A DNA stretch of 64,000 bases from assembly GCA_009760855.2 (NCBI GenBank), contig WPIO01000104.1, positions 921,001 to 985,000 on the forward strand. The letters are read 5' to 3'. Source of the DNA: Cristatella mucedo. Its lineage: Eukaryota > Bryozoa > Phylactolaemata > Cristatellidae. This document shows positions 1-10,450 of the stretch, piece by piece; position 1 is the first letter of the stretch, and every line of letters begins with the position of its first letter. The notes beneath the pieces were generated by a model. It was not told where the DNA came from and searched no databases. It worked only from the letters and a program-made list of their open reading frames with translations. A program made the position numbers and the translations under genes.

Positions 1-981
1 AGCTAAACTCTAAATAAACGTGAACAGAGAAGCAAGAGCATATCCGTATAGAACCTGTGCAGCTCTAGGTAGCTAGGCATTTCTCCAAGCCACGCAATAA
101 AGGCGCGTCAACATCCGCATCCGCATCCGCTTGGCTCTAAGCACTCATGGTTGCCACGGCTCGCGTCCTATGGAGGACAAGATGGTGGTTGGATACGTTG
201 TTTTGAAGGCAAGCCGATTTGATTCGGCCACCGGTCTCCCATGCGATCTTGAACACAGCACAACAAGCATATACACAGAGGTGCTCGCGCGTCTACTCAC
301 GCTTGTGAGGAATATTGTGAGCGACGATCTGACGCCAATCTTCGCTGAAGGTGCCGAAGTGCATACGGCCTGAGAGAGCCCCTTGCATCCGGCCTATGCA
401 AGGCTGGCCTTTTGCCCTCGTGGTTGCTCCGCCTCCTATCCTCCAGTGTGCTCATTTAGCAGATGCTGCGGTATGTGGGGTCCCACATACCGGCTGCAGT
501 ATGTTGATCAGTACTGAGTGACAATGCTCCAAATGTTCACACACTAAAGGCGGTGCCGGTTTTTATTCTAAAGCCGAGACACAATCTCTAGTTTACGCGA
601 GACGAGCCAAAGAGTAAGTACGATGAGAACAAAAAGCATGCTTCCCATCCGCCACCCCTACGGCCGCTCCCGTTAGTAAGGTCCTGGTGCTTCTCGCGAA
701 TGACTAAGGGCGGAGGTCCAAGAGCATTAGTGTCTTGAGGTAAGATTAATGGAGCTCTGACCAATGGATAGGAGAGCTAGGTGAAGGGACAGCCGCAAGA
801 GCGACCTTTGTGTGCCGTTCAGCAGGGCTCCCTTCCACAGCGAGCAACCACACTTAACGACACGCATTCTGAGAATCGACTCCATTGATAGAGACCCTGA
901 GGTAGCTAACAAGTGTTATGAAAGATTCTACTGAGCAAGGTTAATGATATCCAAGGGAATAACGAACGCAAAGGCTGTTTA
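1..981. other. No gene recognised
   Basis: Mixed-composition DNA. Open frames here are short and mostly lack an ATG, for example the frame from 131 starts at TTG. I see no repeat family, splice-flanked exon or RNA gene. Confidence 0.4.
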
Positions 982-1160
982 ATGCACTTGCGCTCTGTTC
1001 GACGTCTCAATGCAAATGGTTCGGGAGCTCACTATGCAATAGGCCGCGGCAATCTTTGCATGTACACGAACGGCTCTGGCCCAGTGAGGTTAGCGGGAAG
1101 TGAGCACAAGAAAACTACGACTGACGAGGTGCCATCGGTCGGTGAAGCCACCAGTTGCCA
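982..1160 (+). CDS. Possible first coding exon, unknown protein
   Basis: An open frame begins at an ATG at 982 and stays open for 59 codons. It runs into a donor-like CCA|GTAAGA at 1161; the in-frame stop lies inside that donor, as expected of a real exon/intron boundary. The peptide is not low-complexity (it contains NGSGAHYAIGRGNLCMYTNG) and codon use is mixed. No partner exon was found downstream and no family is recognised. A chance frame is the main alternative. Confidence 0.2.
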
Positions 1161-2676
1161 GTAAGAGAGCCGAGCTTCTTACCGTGGGAGTGACACCGGG
1201 CGGGCAGGCGGCGTTCGCAACGGGCAGCCTAGATGCAGGTGGCATCACACTTATAGCTAGCGCTAGTGAGGAAGTCGAGTCTCACCGAGTAAACGGCACT
1301 GTAGCAGCTGTCGGAATTGCTCATTCGACGCAAGGTTCGAGCGGAACGAGTCTACAGCCTCAGCGTCCCAGCTCCAGCTTGAGCAGCTCCGTTCTACGCT
1401 CCACTCGCTGCGTCCTGCGGCTCGCCCGGGGTCGCCCGCGACACAGTGTGAGCTTGGGCTCGCAGCGCTGTCCAGAATGAGCTTGAATCGCAGTCCGTCA
1501 GTTCCGACACCGTGCGTCACCGGCGGCGAGCTGTCGTTGACGCGCGTATGCATTCGTTCGCGGCCGGCGGCTTCAACAATAACGCGTCGCTATCGCGCTA
1601 GCCGTATTTTTCTGAAGATAGCACTCAAATCGCACACTTAAAGCCCAAACAAGCCGCTTGAGCGGCGATTGGCGTCAGAAGGACCGCTCTCTAGAGTGCG
1701 AGGTGCAATTTCAATACTGTCTAAGGTCGGCGGACGGAAGCGCGCCTATTTCTGCAGTTTCACAGCAGTCACCTGGCGGCCGTAATCCGGTATCGTGCGT
1801 AGATGGAGCAGATTAAAAAACCCTAAAGACTATCGAGGCGCAAAATTGAAAGCAGCTCAAGCACCTTTTTGGTATTTGCTTCTTTGTTGACATCCGGTGC
1901 AGCTCACGTATCGTAGTAGCGAACGAGTTGAGGATTTTTTGCCATGCAATGGCGCCGGCGTTTCGACGGCCACCTTAGTTACCTTCAAGCGCGGTGCGTG
2001 GCACACTGAGCTTCGAACATTGCTCAGAAATTTACTTGCGCATTGCCTCGTTTGGTGCCGCCGCGGACGGGATGTGACGAGGAGGAAGGCGGAAGCGGAA
2101 GCTTCCGTCGCTCTCTGTCGGCGGAAGCGACGACCGAATCAAAGTGGAAGCAAAGCAAAGCCATTTGGGATATGCATTTTCCTTGCTGACATTGTGTGTA
2201 CAATTTGTTTTCATTGCAAGTGAGCACTTCAAACCATTAAGGAGTGTGGTCACAGGTGCTTCCTTGTAGCACAGGCGAACGTCCGGAAAGGGAACGTGGT
2301 GGGTTGTCGTGCACGTAGCCGCCTGCGATCTTGGAACGGCTACTTGCGGCCGTCCTCCTTATCCACTCCGGCCGCCGATGCAGGTTTGATGAGAGCGCTT
2401 TCACCGACGCATATGCGGGGCATGTTGCTACCACCGACTGATAGATGCACAGTTAGTGCCCAGCTCCTAGTGACAGCCTCTAGCAGAAGTGCTCGATGTA
2501 GGACGTTAAAATGCTGGTGGCAAAGTAGGCGCAAAGGCCGTGCAGAAATTCCGTCCGCCATCGCGCCGGCAAGCTCCGCTGCGCTGCGCAGGTTCGCGCT
2601 CTCTCGCACATATTCTGTTTGCGTGCGTTTCACTCTCTGCTTGTCACTTATTTTCACTTCATGCCTCATCCTCTAA
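1161..2676. other. No gene resolved
   Basis: GC-moderate DNA with overlapping short frames on both strands, most starting at non-ATG codons. No frame stands out and no known repeat is visible. Confidence 0.35.
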
Positions 2677-3015
2677 AAGCGAGACGCTTCAGGACTCCAT
2701 CGCAAAAGCTATCGCTGCTACGCGACTGAGCTCGAGCACGTGGCAAGTGAACTCAAAATTGCCATGACGCGGCTTAAAAGCGGCTGCAGGCAGCTCTATT
2801 CTGACGCCTCCCGCGCGTGCGATCGCCAGCTTAGCATCTGCAAGATTCGTCTGCGCGAGGAGCAGCCGACTCAGGCGCAGCTTGCTTCGGAGCCTCGCGA
2901 TCAGCTGGCGCCTCGCGATCAGCAGCTGCGATGGCGGGGTGGTGGCGAAAATTTTTTTCATCGACCCTTTGCCGCATGGCGTGATGAATCGGAAGGAATA
3001 GACGCCTCCGTGTGA
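2677..3015 (+). other. Open frame with coiled-coil-like peptide, uncertain
   Basis: After a TAA at 2674 this frame is open for 112 codons. It encodes a stretch around 2731-2900 rich in Glu, Leu, Arg and Gln with heptad-like spacing (SELKIAMTRLKSGCRQL). The opposite strand is open over the same span and looks equally plausible, and third-position GC does not separate them. There is no clear ATG or splice site. I would not call it a gene on this evidence. Confidence 0.15.
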
Positions 3016-3069
3016 GGCCATTCCCGGTGGCTAGGACGCTTCGCTCGCATTGCTGTTCACAGTGAGAGG

Positions 3070-3222
3070 AGCTGAGCTGGGGGCTGAGCTCGGGGCTGAG
3101 CTCGGGGCTGAGCTCGGGGCTGAGCTCGGGGGGGGGGGGCTGAGCGAGGGGGCTGGACTGAGCGAGGGGGGACTGAGCGAGGGGGACTGAGCGAGGGGGG
3201 ACTGAGCGAGGGGGCTGAGCGC
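3070..3222. repeat. GC-rich minisatellite, 13-15 bp units
   Basis: Tandem units of GCTGAGCTCGGGG (five copies, 13 bp) pass through a run of about ten G into GACTGAGCGAGGGGG-type units. The plus strand is G-rich. Confidence 0.85.
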
Positions 3223-4660
3223 TACGTCAGAAATTTGCGCTGCACGCGGCTCCACGCGCGTCTCCGGACATTCGTCTCTCCTTCTAAGAACAGATGCGAG
3301 TCGCCGCATTCGCGCCGCGCCGATCGAGGCGCCGGAGTTGCCGCTTCGACGCAGCAGTTTCAGTAATTATGCTTAACAAAGGGGACACCGACACCTCACG
3401 AGGAGCGGCCGCTGCGGAGCCCGTAATTACGCCTCGGTCCGGCTGCGTAAATGTTGCGCCCCTCTGAGGATCACCGAAGTGGCTCGCTGCGGTCGAGCCA
3501 ACACAAAGCGTCTCGTGTAGCGAGAGGAAAACCAATCGGAGCGGAAAAACCAATCGGTTTTTCGCCGCGCGCAGGAGCCACAGCAGCAACGGTCTCATCT
3601 GATGGTGGTAGCCATTAACCAGGTGGCACCTGCGCGTCAGCGACGAGCCGCCGCCTCGCGGCCGCACCGCACCGCAGCAGCAGCGGGCAGCACGCTCGCT
3701 GCGTTGCAGGCTCGATAGGGCGCACGCGTTCGCGCACGCCTTCGCGGTGGTCACGCCGTCGCGATTCAGCCGCTCCGCCGCTGCTCCGCATCTCGAATCG
3801 CGACGGCGAGAGTTCGCGCGTGCTTCGACTCGTCAAGGGCGAGATGTCAAAAAGACGAGCTGGCTTTCGTCTAGCAGCCCTTGCGGTTTCGTGGTGTCGC
3901 AGCGTTCTCGAACGGTGCCTCGAATTTCGAATGCACTCGCTAGCGTCTTTCCGGCAGCGGAAGCTCTGCGGACAAAAGGTGGCAAGCCGGCCGAGGTGGC
4001 CGGCAAGCTATGGTCGGCTACTGGGCGACCAGCGGCCAGCGGGCAGCAATGACACGAGCACCATCTCAGCTTGCCACTTTTATCGCGCGGGTATGAGAAG
4101 AGCCTTCGGTGCGCAGTGCGCTGGGCAGAGCGGTTCGCCGACGGTTTGCCGTCGATGGGTGGGGCGCGCGATGGCGGAAAAAACGACAGACTGAAAAGCG
4201 ATACGAGCTGAAGCTCGCCCCCAGAGTCAATTAAGAGCGGACAATTTACTCCGGCGAATCGAATGGTTTGAGAGCCGGCGAGCGGCGGCCGGGCTCGAAT
4301 GGCACGCAGAGCATCTGCTTCCGGAATGTGTCGTGCGGTATCGCCTTTCTCGCACCTGCCTCCTCTACCGGCGGCGGTCGCTCGCTCGCTCAGCAGAGCG
4401 ACCGAGATTCCTGGCGCGCGACGAGCATTCGTAGCAACAGTACCAACTCTGACTCAAAACAATATTCAAAGGTAGCAACCGCCGCCCCGCCCCCCAGGGG
4501 CCCGCGCTCTAAATCTATCTTTACGATGTGAAGGATACTTGTTATGAGACGGACAGAGCGACGCTCGCGAGCGATGTAATATCAACGACGAGAAGTGAGA
4601 TAATGCTGAAGAGGCGTTCGATATGGCGCACCTCAGTCGTCCCGATCGGGCGCATCTTAG
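3223..4660. other. GC-rich DNA without a resolved gene
   Basis: Open frames occur on both strands throughout, which is expected at this base composition. None has a convincing start plus splice context or a recognisable domain. Confidence 0.35.
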
Positions 4661-4920
4661 CGATGAGACTCGATCGGCGATGAGGCACGATCGGCGATGA
4701 GACACGATCGGCGATGAGACACGATCGGCGATGTGACACGATCGGCGATGAGACACGATCGGCGATGAGACACGATCGGCGATGAGACACGATCGGCGAT
4801 GAGGCAGGATCGGCGATGAGACACGATCGGCGATGAGACACGATCGGCGATGAGGCAGGATCGGCGATGAGACACGATCGGCGATGAGACACGATCGGCG
4901 AAGAGAGACGATCGGCGATC
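4661..4920. repeat. 17-bp minisatellite, about 15 copies
   Basis: Tandem array of GATGAGACACGATCGGC, with a few units carrying AGGCAGG or TGTGAC variants. Because 17 is not a multiple of three and the unit has no stop on the minus strand, all three minus-strand frames are open and read the same permuted peptide. The long open frames here are therefore repeat artefacts. Confidence 0.95.
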
Positions 4921-5099
4921 GCAACTAATCGCCGATTCGTCAGCATCGATGGTTTCACCAGACAGGATCATCCGGATCGCTAGCGAGATATTCCTGTCCC
5001 ATAAAAGAACAAGCATTTAGGGCCATTTCGGGGTCAGCGTCTCTTGACAGCTTCTCTCTCGCAGCCGGCGCGGGCACACGGCGTCGACGCGCGAATCGG

Positions 5100-6892
5100 A
5101 AAATGACGTGGCGGCGGCGACGGCGGCTAGAAGGAATAGGAGCGGCGGCGACACATGCGACAGCACAGGCGGCTGCTTTCTAGACAGGAGAGTGGTTGGA
5201 GCGGTGCGCGGCGGCGACGTGCGACGCGCTCGACGTTCGCGGTCACGTGGGCGACCGCCTCATCGACGCTGCACTGCGCTGCGGCGACGCCGCCGTCGCT
5301 ACGATCGACTCGTCGCTAGTCGCTCGCTCCACTCGCCGCCCGCGTGGCGCGCGACCGTGACCGCGACCGAAGCTTGGGGCAGTCACCCTCGCGGGCGGGC
5401 GCGCGCGCGTCGTAGAGACTCTCGCGCCGTCGCGCAGCGGGGTGTTGCGGCGCGTTCGACGCGAGCGACGCTCCGGCAGATAGTTGTCGAAGCCTTCCGA
5501 CCGAATCGAAGACTTCGACGAGAAAGCCGATGCGGCAGACGCAGTGCACGCTCGTGAATTGGCGGACGCCCGGAGAAGGAGGAGGAGGGGGAGGGGTGAC
5601 CGCCAGCGTAGCAGACGAAGCGACGGCGAAGCGAAAGAAGAGAAGCTTCGCTCGCTCTTTTGCGAGCAAACGCTCGCGCACGGCGGAAGAAGTTCCGGCA
5701 CGGCGGAAGAGACCGAGAAATCCGGAACTGCGGAACGGCGCACCGAGAGCGAGTCGAGGAGGCTACGGCAGCTGTGGCGGCAGCGGCGACGGCTGTGGCG
5801 GCAGCGGCCGCAGCGGTCGGAGCAGATCGACGGTGCGGCATGGGCCGCATCCGGTACAATGCTAGGCCGGTGTGGCGGACGCAGGCCGCGGAATGGGCAT
5901 CCAGGCAGGCGGTGGCGGCGGCGGCGGAGCCAGGCGGGTAGCGAGGTCTAGGTATTCTCGTTGATCTAGGTCTACGGTGGTCGACGTGGTCAAAGGGACA
6001 GCCAGAATGTCAAAAGCCGGCAGGGGCTGCGGCGCAATAGTGCCGGCGACCAATCAGCGGTATCTTCGCTGCGGAGGACCGCCCGCCAGAGCCGCGGCTG
6101 CGCCGGCTACCGCGCGGTGCGCATGCGTCGCTCGCATGCGTTCGCGGCAGCGTCTTCTGGCCAGTCATTTGGAAGGTGCCGCCGGGTGCGTTAAGCACGT
6201 TGTCAGGTAGAGCGCGCAGCCCGCGGCCGCACTCACGCACTCACGCACGCACGCACGCACGATCGGCACCGGCTGTACAGGTGGCCGGCGCGGCCGCCGC
6301 CGCGACTGCTAGCTTGGCGCCTTGGCTGCTACCGAACGGCTCTGTCAGCGCGCTCGTGCGACGGTCGCTCGCCACCGCCGCCGAGTCGGTTGGACCGGCG
6401 TTCGGTGGCGCCTGCGCGCGTGGTCGCGATCAGTTGCGATCGGTCGCACCTGCGCGGGCGGTCCGACCGCGCCGCGCGCCTGCGCGTACCCGCTCGGGAC
6501 GGCCCGACTCGATTGCGGCCGGGCCGTCTCAAAAGTGGTCGCCGCTTCTATCTCGTCTTTTCTCACGCCCCTTTTCTCGCCGGGCGCTCAAAGGGCGAAT
6601 ATCGCGTCACGCTTTCCCGCCACGCCGGCCTTTTGACGTCAGGACGGTCGCTCGCCGCCGATGCCGATGCGAGGCACCCGGCGCTTGGCGCGCGCTCTCT
6701 GTCTCTCGAGTACGCGCGTGCGCGCACTCCGACCCGCAGTCGTCCGGCCGACTCCAGCACCGCGCGCACGCTCAGCCCGCGGTCGATTGCCGGCCGCTGC
6801 TCGGTCCAAGGCGCTCGGTCGTCGACGGCTTCCGTCTCACGTCCTTCGACGTGCTCGCGTGCGTCACTAGAACATTCTCGAAGCTAGAGGAC
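5100..6892 (+). promoter_or_regulatory. CpG-rich region upstream of the homeobox gene
   Basis: Very CpG-dense DNA with GGC/GCC runs directly precedes the first coding exon of the homeobox gene. This is what a CpG-island promoter and 5' UTR would look like. No TATA box is obvious and the start site cannot be placed. Several long frames cross the region (for example one reading into the gene from 6176), but they lack independent support. Confidence 0.4.
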
Positions 6893-6983
6893 ATGGCTCA
6901 GCCTCCAGCGAATGTTGACGTGGTGAATGAAGATGGCGGGCGCCAGCCGGCGCGCGTTTTCGCGGAGAGGCCGGTGTCGAGCG
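6893..6983 (+). CDS. Homeobox gene, exon 1
   Basis: Starts at an ATG and encodes 30 residues (MAQPPANVDVVNEDGGRQPA onwards). It ends in phase 1 at GAGCG|GTGAGT, a strong donor. The frame is also open upstream, so a longer N-terminus or an upstream exon is possible, but the upstream peptide is Arg/Ala-rich and unconvincing. Confidence 0.55.
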
Positions 6984-7267
6984 GTGAGTGGGCGATGACC
7001 GCCACAGCAACGACCGCGACGGCGATCTTTGGATCGCTGACCATCTGCTGACCTCCACAGGCCGTGCGAGCGTCTAGTCATCGTCGGACGTAACTTTGCA
7101 GGCTACTTCAGCGACGCTGCTTCTTTTAATGATGAATACGATGCCGTTCAAGAACCGATCTACTTCTGCGCGGCTCACGGTAAGAGAGAGACGAGAGAGA
7201 GACATAGAGAGAATAAGACAGAGATAGAGAGAGAGAGAGAGAAAGAGAGAGAGAGGGAGAGAGAGAG

Positions 7268-7363
<96 letters not shown>

Positions 7364-8948
7364 GGAGAGAGACTGATGTTGAGGGAGAGAGACTGAGATA
7401 GAGAGAGAGAGAAAGAACGCTGGCGTCTGCGCAACGTAGCATTTCGCCGCACGGCCGTCCGCCATTGCTAACTTTGTGCGTGAGCGGAGGGGCTTCGGCG
7501 GCGCGCACATGGCTCGCACACTTTCTTGTTTCCGGCCCAACTGTTTTAGACTCGGCAGCTCGTGCGAGATTAACGCGCTCGCCTCGCGAGACTTCGACTT
7601 GAGGCTGCCGCGTCTGAGCGGCTGCCGCCGCCCCCGCTAAGCTTGCTGTCTTCGATAGGATGACTTAGCTCGCGGCTTTTAGCTGGCTAGCGGCTGCCAA
7701 AGTGCGGGCGCACGAATCCAGGAGCTCTCGATTCGTCGCGGCGTGGTGCCACATTTGGGACGCGCTACGGAGGCGATGCGCGGAACGGCCCAAAGCGCCA
7801 TCTATCAGTTGTTTCCTTTGCTAGAGGTTCGGGCAGAGGGGCACGAGGCTGACCGGCGGTCGCATTGCAATTCGAAAACATTCTATGTGGGTCGCTGGGG
7901 CGCCCATTACTCGGCTCGTGCCCAGGGAGCTCCCGCCGCGCCTTCGTAGCGGCTGCGGCAGGAAATGCTGTCTACTTGACCGTCCAATCGGTAGCGTCGT
8001 TAGCGGTTGATCGCCGCTGCCGCTGAGACTGGCTGCCAGCCCGCCCACCCGCCGATCGTTTTCTCGGATCCAGTTTCGCCCGCTCCGAAGCCGCAGGCCA
8101 AAGGCCGACAAGCCACTGGAGGGGTCACGCCTCCAACAGCTGGATGACGGCACGCAATCGCGTGCCGCACTTCTGCTACTTGACGGGCGGGGGAGGTCAG
8201 CGCGCGTAAGCTGGAAGAGGCCGGACACGCGGTACACGCGTTGCGGCCGTCGGATGCGTCGAAGCATTGAGAGAGACCTCCCATTGAGAGGCTCCTCCCG
8301 CCTTGGTTCGGAGGCTATAGGGCCTATAGAGACGAAGTTCACACGATCGTGCCGTGCCTGCACCGATGCTAGAGATGTAACGTTCTCTGCGGAAATGACG
8401 ACTAGTCGTCTTCGCGCCACTGCTATTCGTAGAAAGTGAGTGAGAGACACGCGCACACGGAGGAAGAGAGAGAGAGAGAGAGAGAGATGACGACGTGCTA
8501 GTTTAGTGACAGAGCGGCGCAGCGGCAAACCGTGAAAAGCGGCGGGCCCGCCGCCCTGCAGTGGCTGCCCCGCCGCCGCCGCAGTGGCTGCCCCGCCGCC
8601 CTGCAGTGGCTGCCCCGCCGCCCTGCAGTGGCTGCCCCGCCGCCCTGCAGTGGCTGCCCCGCCGCCCTGCAGTGGCTGCCCCGCCGCCCTGCAGTGGCTG
8701 CCCTGCCGCCGCCGCAGTTGCACCGTCGAAGGCAGCGTCGTGGTCGTAGGTGGATATTCCTGCAGGAACTGCGGCCGACACTGGGCTCCGCATCCACAAG
8801 CCTCACACATGCGACTGCCGAATGAGATACAGAGTTTTGCCCGGAATGCTGCTCTCTACGGTAAGCTCGAGGCGAACCTCACTTTTGAGGATAGAGCAGC
8901 ATCGGTGGAAAGAACGCCAGGAACCGAAGCCGTAACGCACATGGAGAA

Positions 8949-8998
<50 letters not shown>

Positions 8999-10127
8999 GA
9001 GCGCGCGAGAGCGAGCAAGCGAGCTCGCAGTCGTCGCTTTTTAGCAATGCGCATCGATTCGTCGGCGTCCGTCCATCCTTCGGCCGATGATAGAGTTGTT
9101 GACCTGGCGATCATTGCAGACAGCATGTGCATACCGATCGATCCTCGCATTGATCCGTGGAACACACTGAGCGGTTCAATGGCGGGCATGAGCGGGCAAC
9201 AGGTCCACACGTTGCGCTGCCACTTCATGAACCTGCCGAGCCCCTCAAAAGAGGAGCTGAAACGCATCGCCAAAGAGGCGGGCTTGTCCTTCACCAGGGT
9301 GAGCGCCCCGCAACGTTGTGCCGGCAGCAGCACCGGCCGCGGCGAGGAAATGGCTTTGCGAACGCTCCGCCGGAAATGGCCGTGCCTCTGCCGAGGCCTC
9401 GGCTTTCGCTCGACCGACCGACTCGTTGCGAAATCATTCAATGAGTTTCCGGATGGTTGTTCTCCCTTCGCTCTACACTTTCGCTTGAGTCAGAGTCAGC
9501 TCATAGGAGCGACGAACGAATGAGCGGCTCGCGCAGCCGGCGGAGCGGGAAAAGAGAGCTTCTCTCGCGCGCGCGTGCGAAATGCGGAGCGCGATGCAGA
9601 TTTGAATGCGAAGGTGCCAACTGTCGGAGATGCAGAACGACGAGTGCTTGAACCGCGATGGCTTTCGAGTACGGGGGAGGGATCGAGGGAACGAGTGACG
9701 CGGCAAGTTTCGAATCGATGGCGGCGATGGGTGGTCGCGAGGCAAGCGTCTTTAGCCGCTGCCTCCGCAGCAGCAGCTGCCGCCGACGCCGTGACGTCGC
9801 CGAGGCCCCATGGCGCTTCCAGTGAGCTCGCCCGCGCCGCCTTCCCAGCTACACTTCGCATTGTTCATCTGTCTGTTCCAGGTTCAATCCTGGTTCGCCA
9901 ACTCGCGTCGCCGCGCGGGCTGGATAGCCGAACGATGCGCTTACGCAGCTAAGCAACGCGACCAAGCGCGCGCCCGTCGCGCCGCTACTGATCGCGTCGC
10001 CGCCGCCGCTGCCGCCGCAGCCACCGCCGGTGAGGCGGTAGCGCCAGCGGTGGCGGCGGGCCGCGAAGGTGCAGTCGTGCACATGCGTCTGCTTCCGTTC
10101 GACTTCGAGTGCAGCTTCTGGCTGTAG
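6893..10127 (+). CDS. Divergent homeodomain protein, four-exon model
   Basis: Probable DNA-binding transcription factor of the nucleus. Exons 6893-6983, 7102-7179, 9045-9298 and 9882-10127 join in phases 1, 1 and 0 to give about 222 residues. The homeodomain spans residues 98-157, with Leu16 (L113), Phe20 (F117), Leu40 (L137), Trp48, Phe49, Asn51 and Arg53 at exact canonical spacing. Its last intron falls between homeodomain positions 44 and 45, a known intron site in homeoboxes. Helix 3 (RVQSWFANSRRRAGW) resembles TALE proteins such as Iroquois, with Ala50, but the three-residue TALE loop insertion is absent. The N-terminal arm lacks the usual Arg5 (Met here). The C-tail is Ala/Arg-rich. I cannot assign a homeobox class. 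The homeodomain is secure; exons 1-2 rest on splice sites and phase. Confidence 0.75.
7102..7179 (+). CDS. Homeobox gene, exon 2
   Basis: Bounded by TTTGCAG|GC and CACG|GTAAGA. Joined to exon 1 the split codon is GGC (Gly) and the exon reads YFSDAASFNDEYDAVQEPIY, acidic and aromatic, in phase 1 at both ends. A second frame is open but does not match exon 1. Confidence 0.6.
7181..7415. repeat. (GA)n microsatellite in homeobox intron 2
   Basis: Purine-only plus strand with scattered T and A interruptions, starting right after the exon 2 donor. The Ser-Leu frames on the minus strand here are translations of (CT)n. Confidence 0.95.
8549..8720. repeat. 22-bp minisatellite in homeobox intron 2
   Basis: Seven to eight near-identical copies of GCAGTGGCTGCCCCGCCGCC plus CT, each carrying a CTGCAG site. 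All six frames are open across it, producing spurious long frames on both strands. Confidence 0.95.
8766..8860 (+). CDS. Candidate alternative or extra exon in homeobox intron 2
   Basis: Flanked by good splice sites, ATTCCTGCAG|GAAC and CTCTACG|GTAAGC. In the frame that leaves phase 1, and so fits exon 3, it reads RLPNEIQSFARNAALY and contains an ATG at 8810. It would then enter in phase 2, which does not match exon 2. It therefore needs another exon before it or acts as an alternative first exon. It begins right after the 22-bp minisatellite. Confidence 0.3.
8945..8997. repeat. (GA)n microsatellite before homeobox exon 3
   Basis: GA repeat ending about 45 bases before the exon 3 acceptor. 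A shorter GA run lies at 8466-8487. Confidence 0.9.
9045..9298 (+). CDS. Homeobox gene, exon 3 (helices 1 and 2)
   Basis: Acceptor CGCTTTTTAG|CA; with exon 2 the split codon is GCA (Ala). An in-frame TGA at 8996 and an ATG at 9047 mean the exon could alternatively begin the protein. It encodes homeodomain residues 1-44, including SPSKEELKRIAKEAGLSFTR, and ends at AGG|GTGAGC. Confidence 0.8.
9882..10127 (+). CDS. Homeobox gene, exon 4 (recognition helix and tail)
   Basis: Acceptor GTTCCAG|GTT after a 583-base intron. Encodes the recognition helix, a Lys/Arg/Ala-rich helix-like stretch and an Ala-rich tail ending FDFECSFWL and TAG. A GTGAGG at 10030 could be a donor, so the last 30 residues are less certain. 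Confidence 0.8.
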   Translation, partial: VQSWFANSRRRAGWIAERCAYAAKQRDQARARRAATDRVAAAAAAAATAGEAVAPAVAAGREGAVVHMRLLPFDFECSFWL

Positions 10128-10444
10128 ATTGATGTCGAAGATTGCGTGTGAGTGCCGGTGAGTGTCCAGCATCCATCTCCCGAGGCTTCCATCTGCTGTG
10201 TCAGCCAGCCAGCCGGCCGCTCTAGCTCCCTGGTATATCTGCGCGGTCCGCAACCCGGAAGTGCGGGCTACCCTCAAGATCGAACGCCTATCCTCGCATT
10301 GCGGCACTGCGGAATAGTCTCACTCGGTCAGCCGAGGATGCGACAATGCTCCTCTTTACGATACGACTATTCGACTTTGCAGTTTGGCGTTGATAAGAGC
10401 GGAATGAATGAAGGTCCTTCGGCAGAGGCGGTGAAGACGCCCTG

Positions 10445-10450
10445 AATAAA
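10445..10450 (+). terminator. Polyadenylation signal AATAAA
   Basis: First canonical AATAAA after the homeobox stop codon, about 318 bases downstream. A plausible 3' end of the gene. Confidence 0.45.

Noticed and set aside
4661-4920. CRISPR-like array
   Set aside because: Units are contiguous with no unique spacers, and the genome is eukaryotic.
4466-5016. Repeat-containing proteins in three minus-strand frames
   Set aside because: All are translations of the 17-bp minisatellite.
5108-5951. Arg/Ala-rich frames on both strands before the homeobox gene
   Set aside because: Multiple mutually overlapping frames in CpG-rich DNA with no splice support; expected by chance at this composition.
6176-7051. 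291-codon plus-strand frame as a single gene
   Set aside because: Only its end overlaps the homeobox exon 1. It reads through the strong donor at 6984 into the intron, and the upstream part is Arg/Ala-rich 5' flank.
7821-8810. 329-codon open frame on the minus strand
   Set aside because: It crosses the 22-bp minisatellite (open in all frames), a GA tract and CpG-rich intron DNA. Its start lies in the candidate exon 8766-8860 of the opposite strand. No domain.
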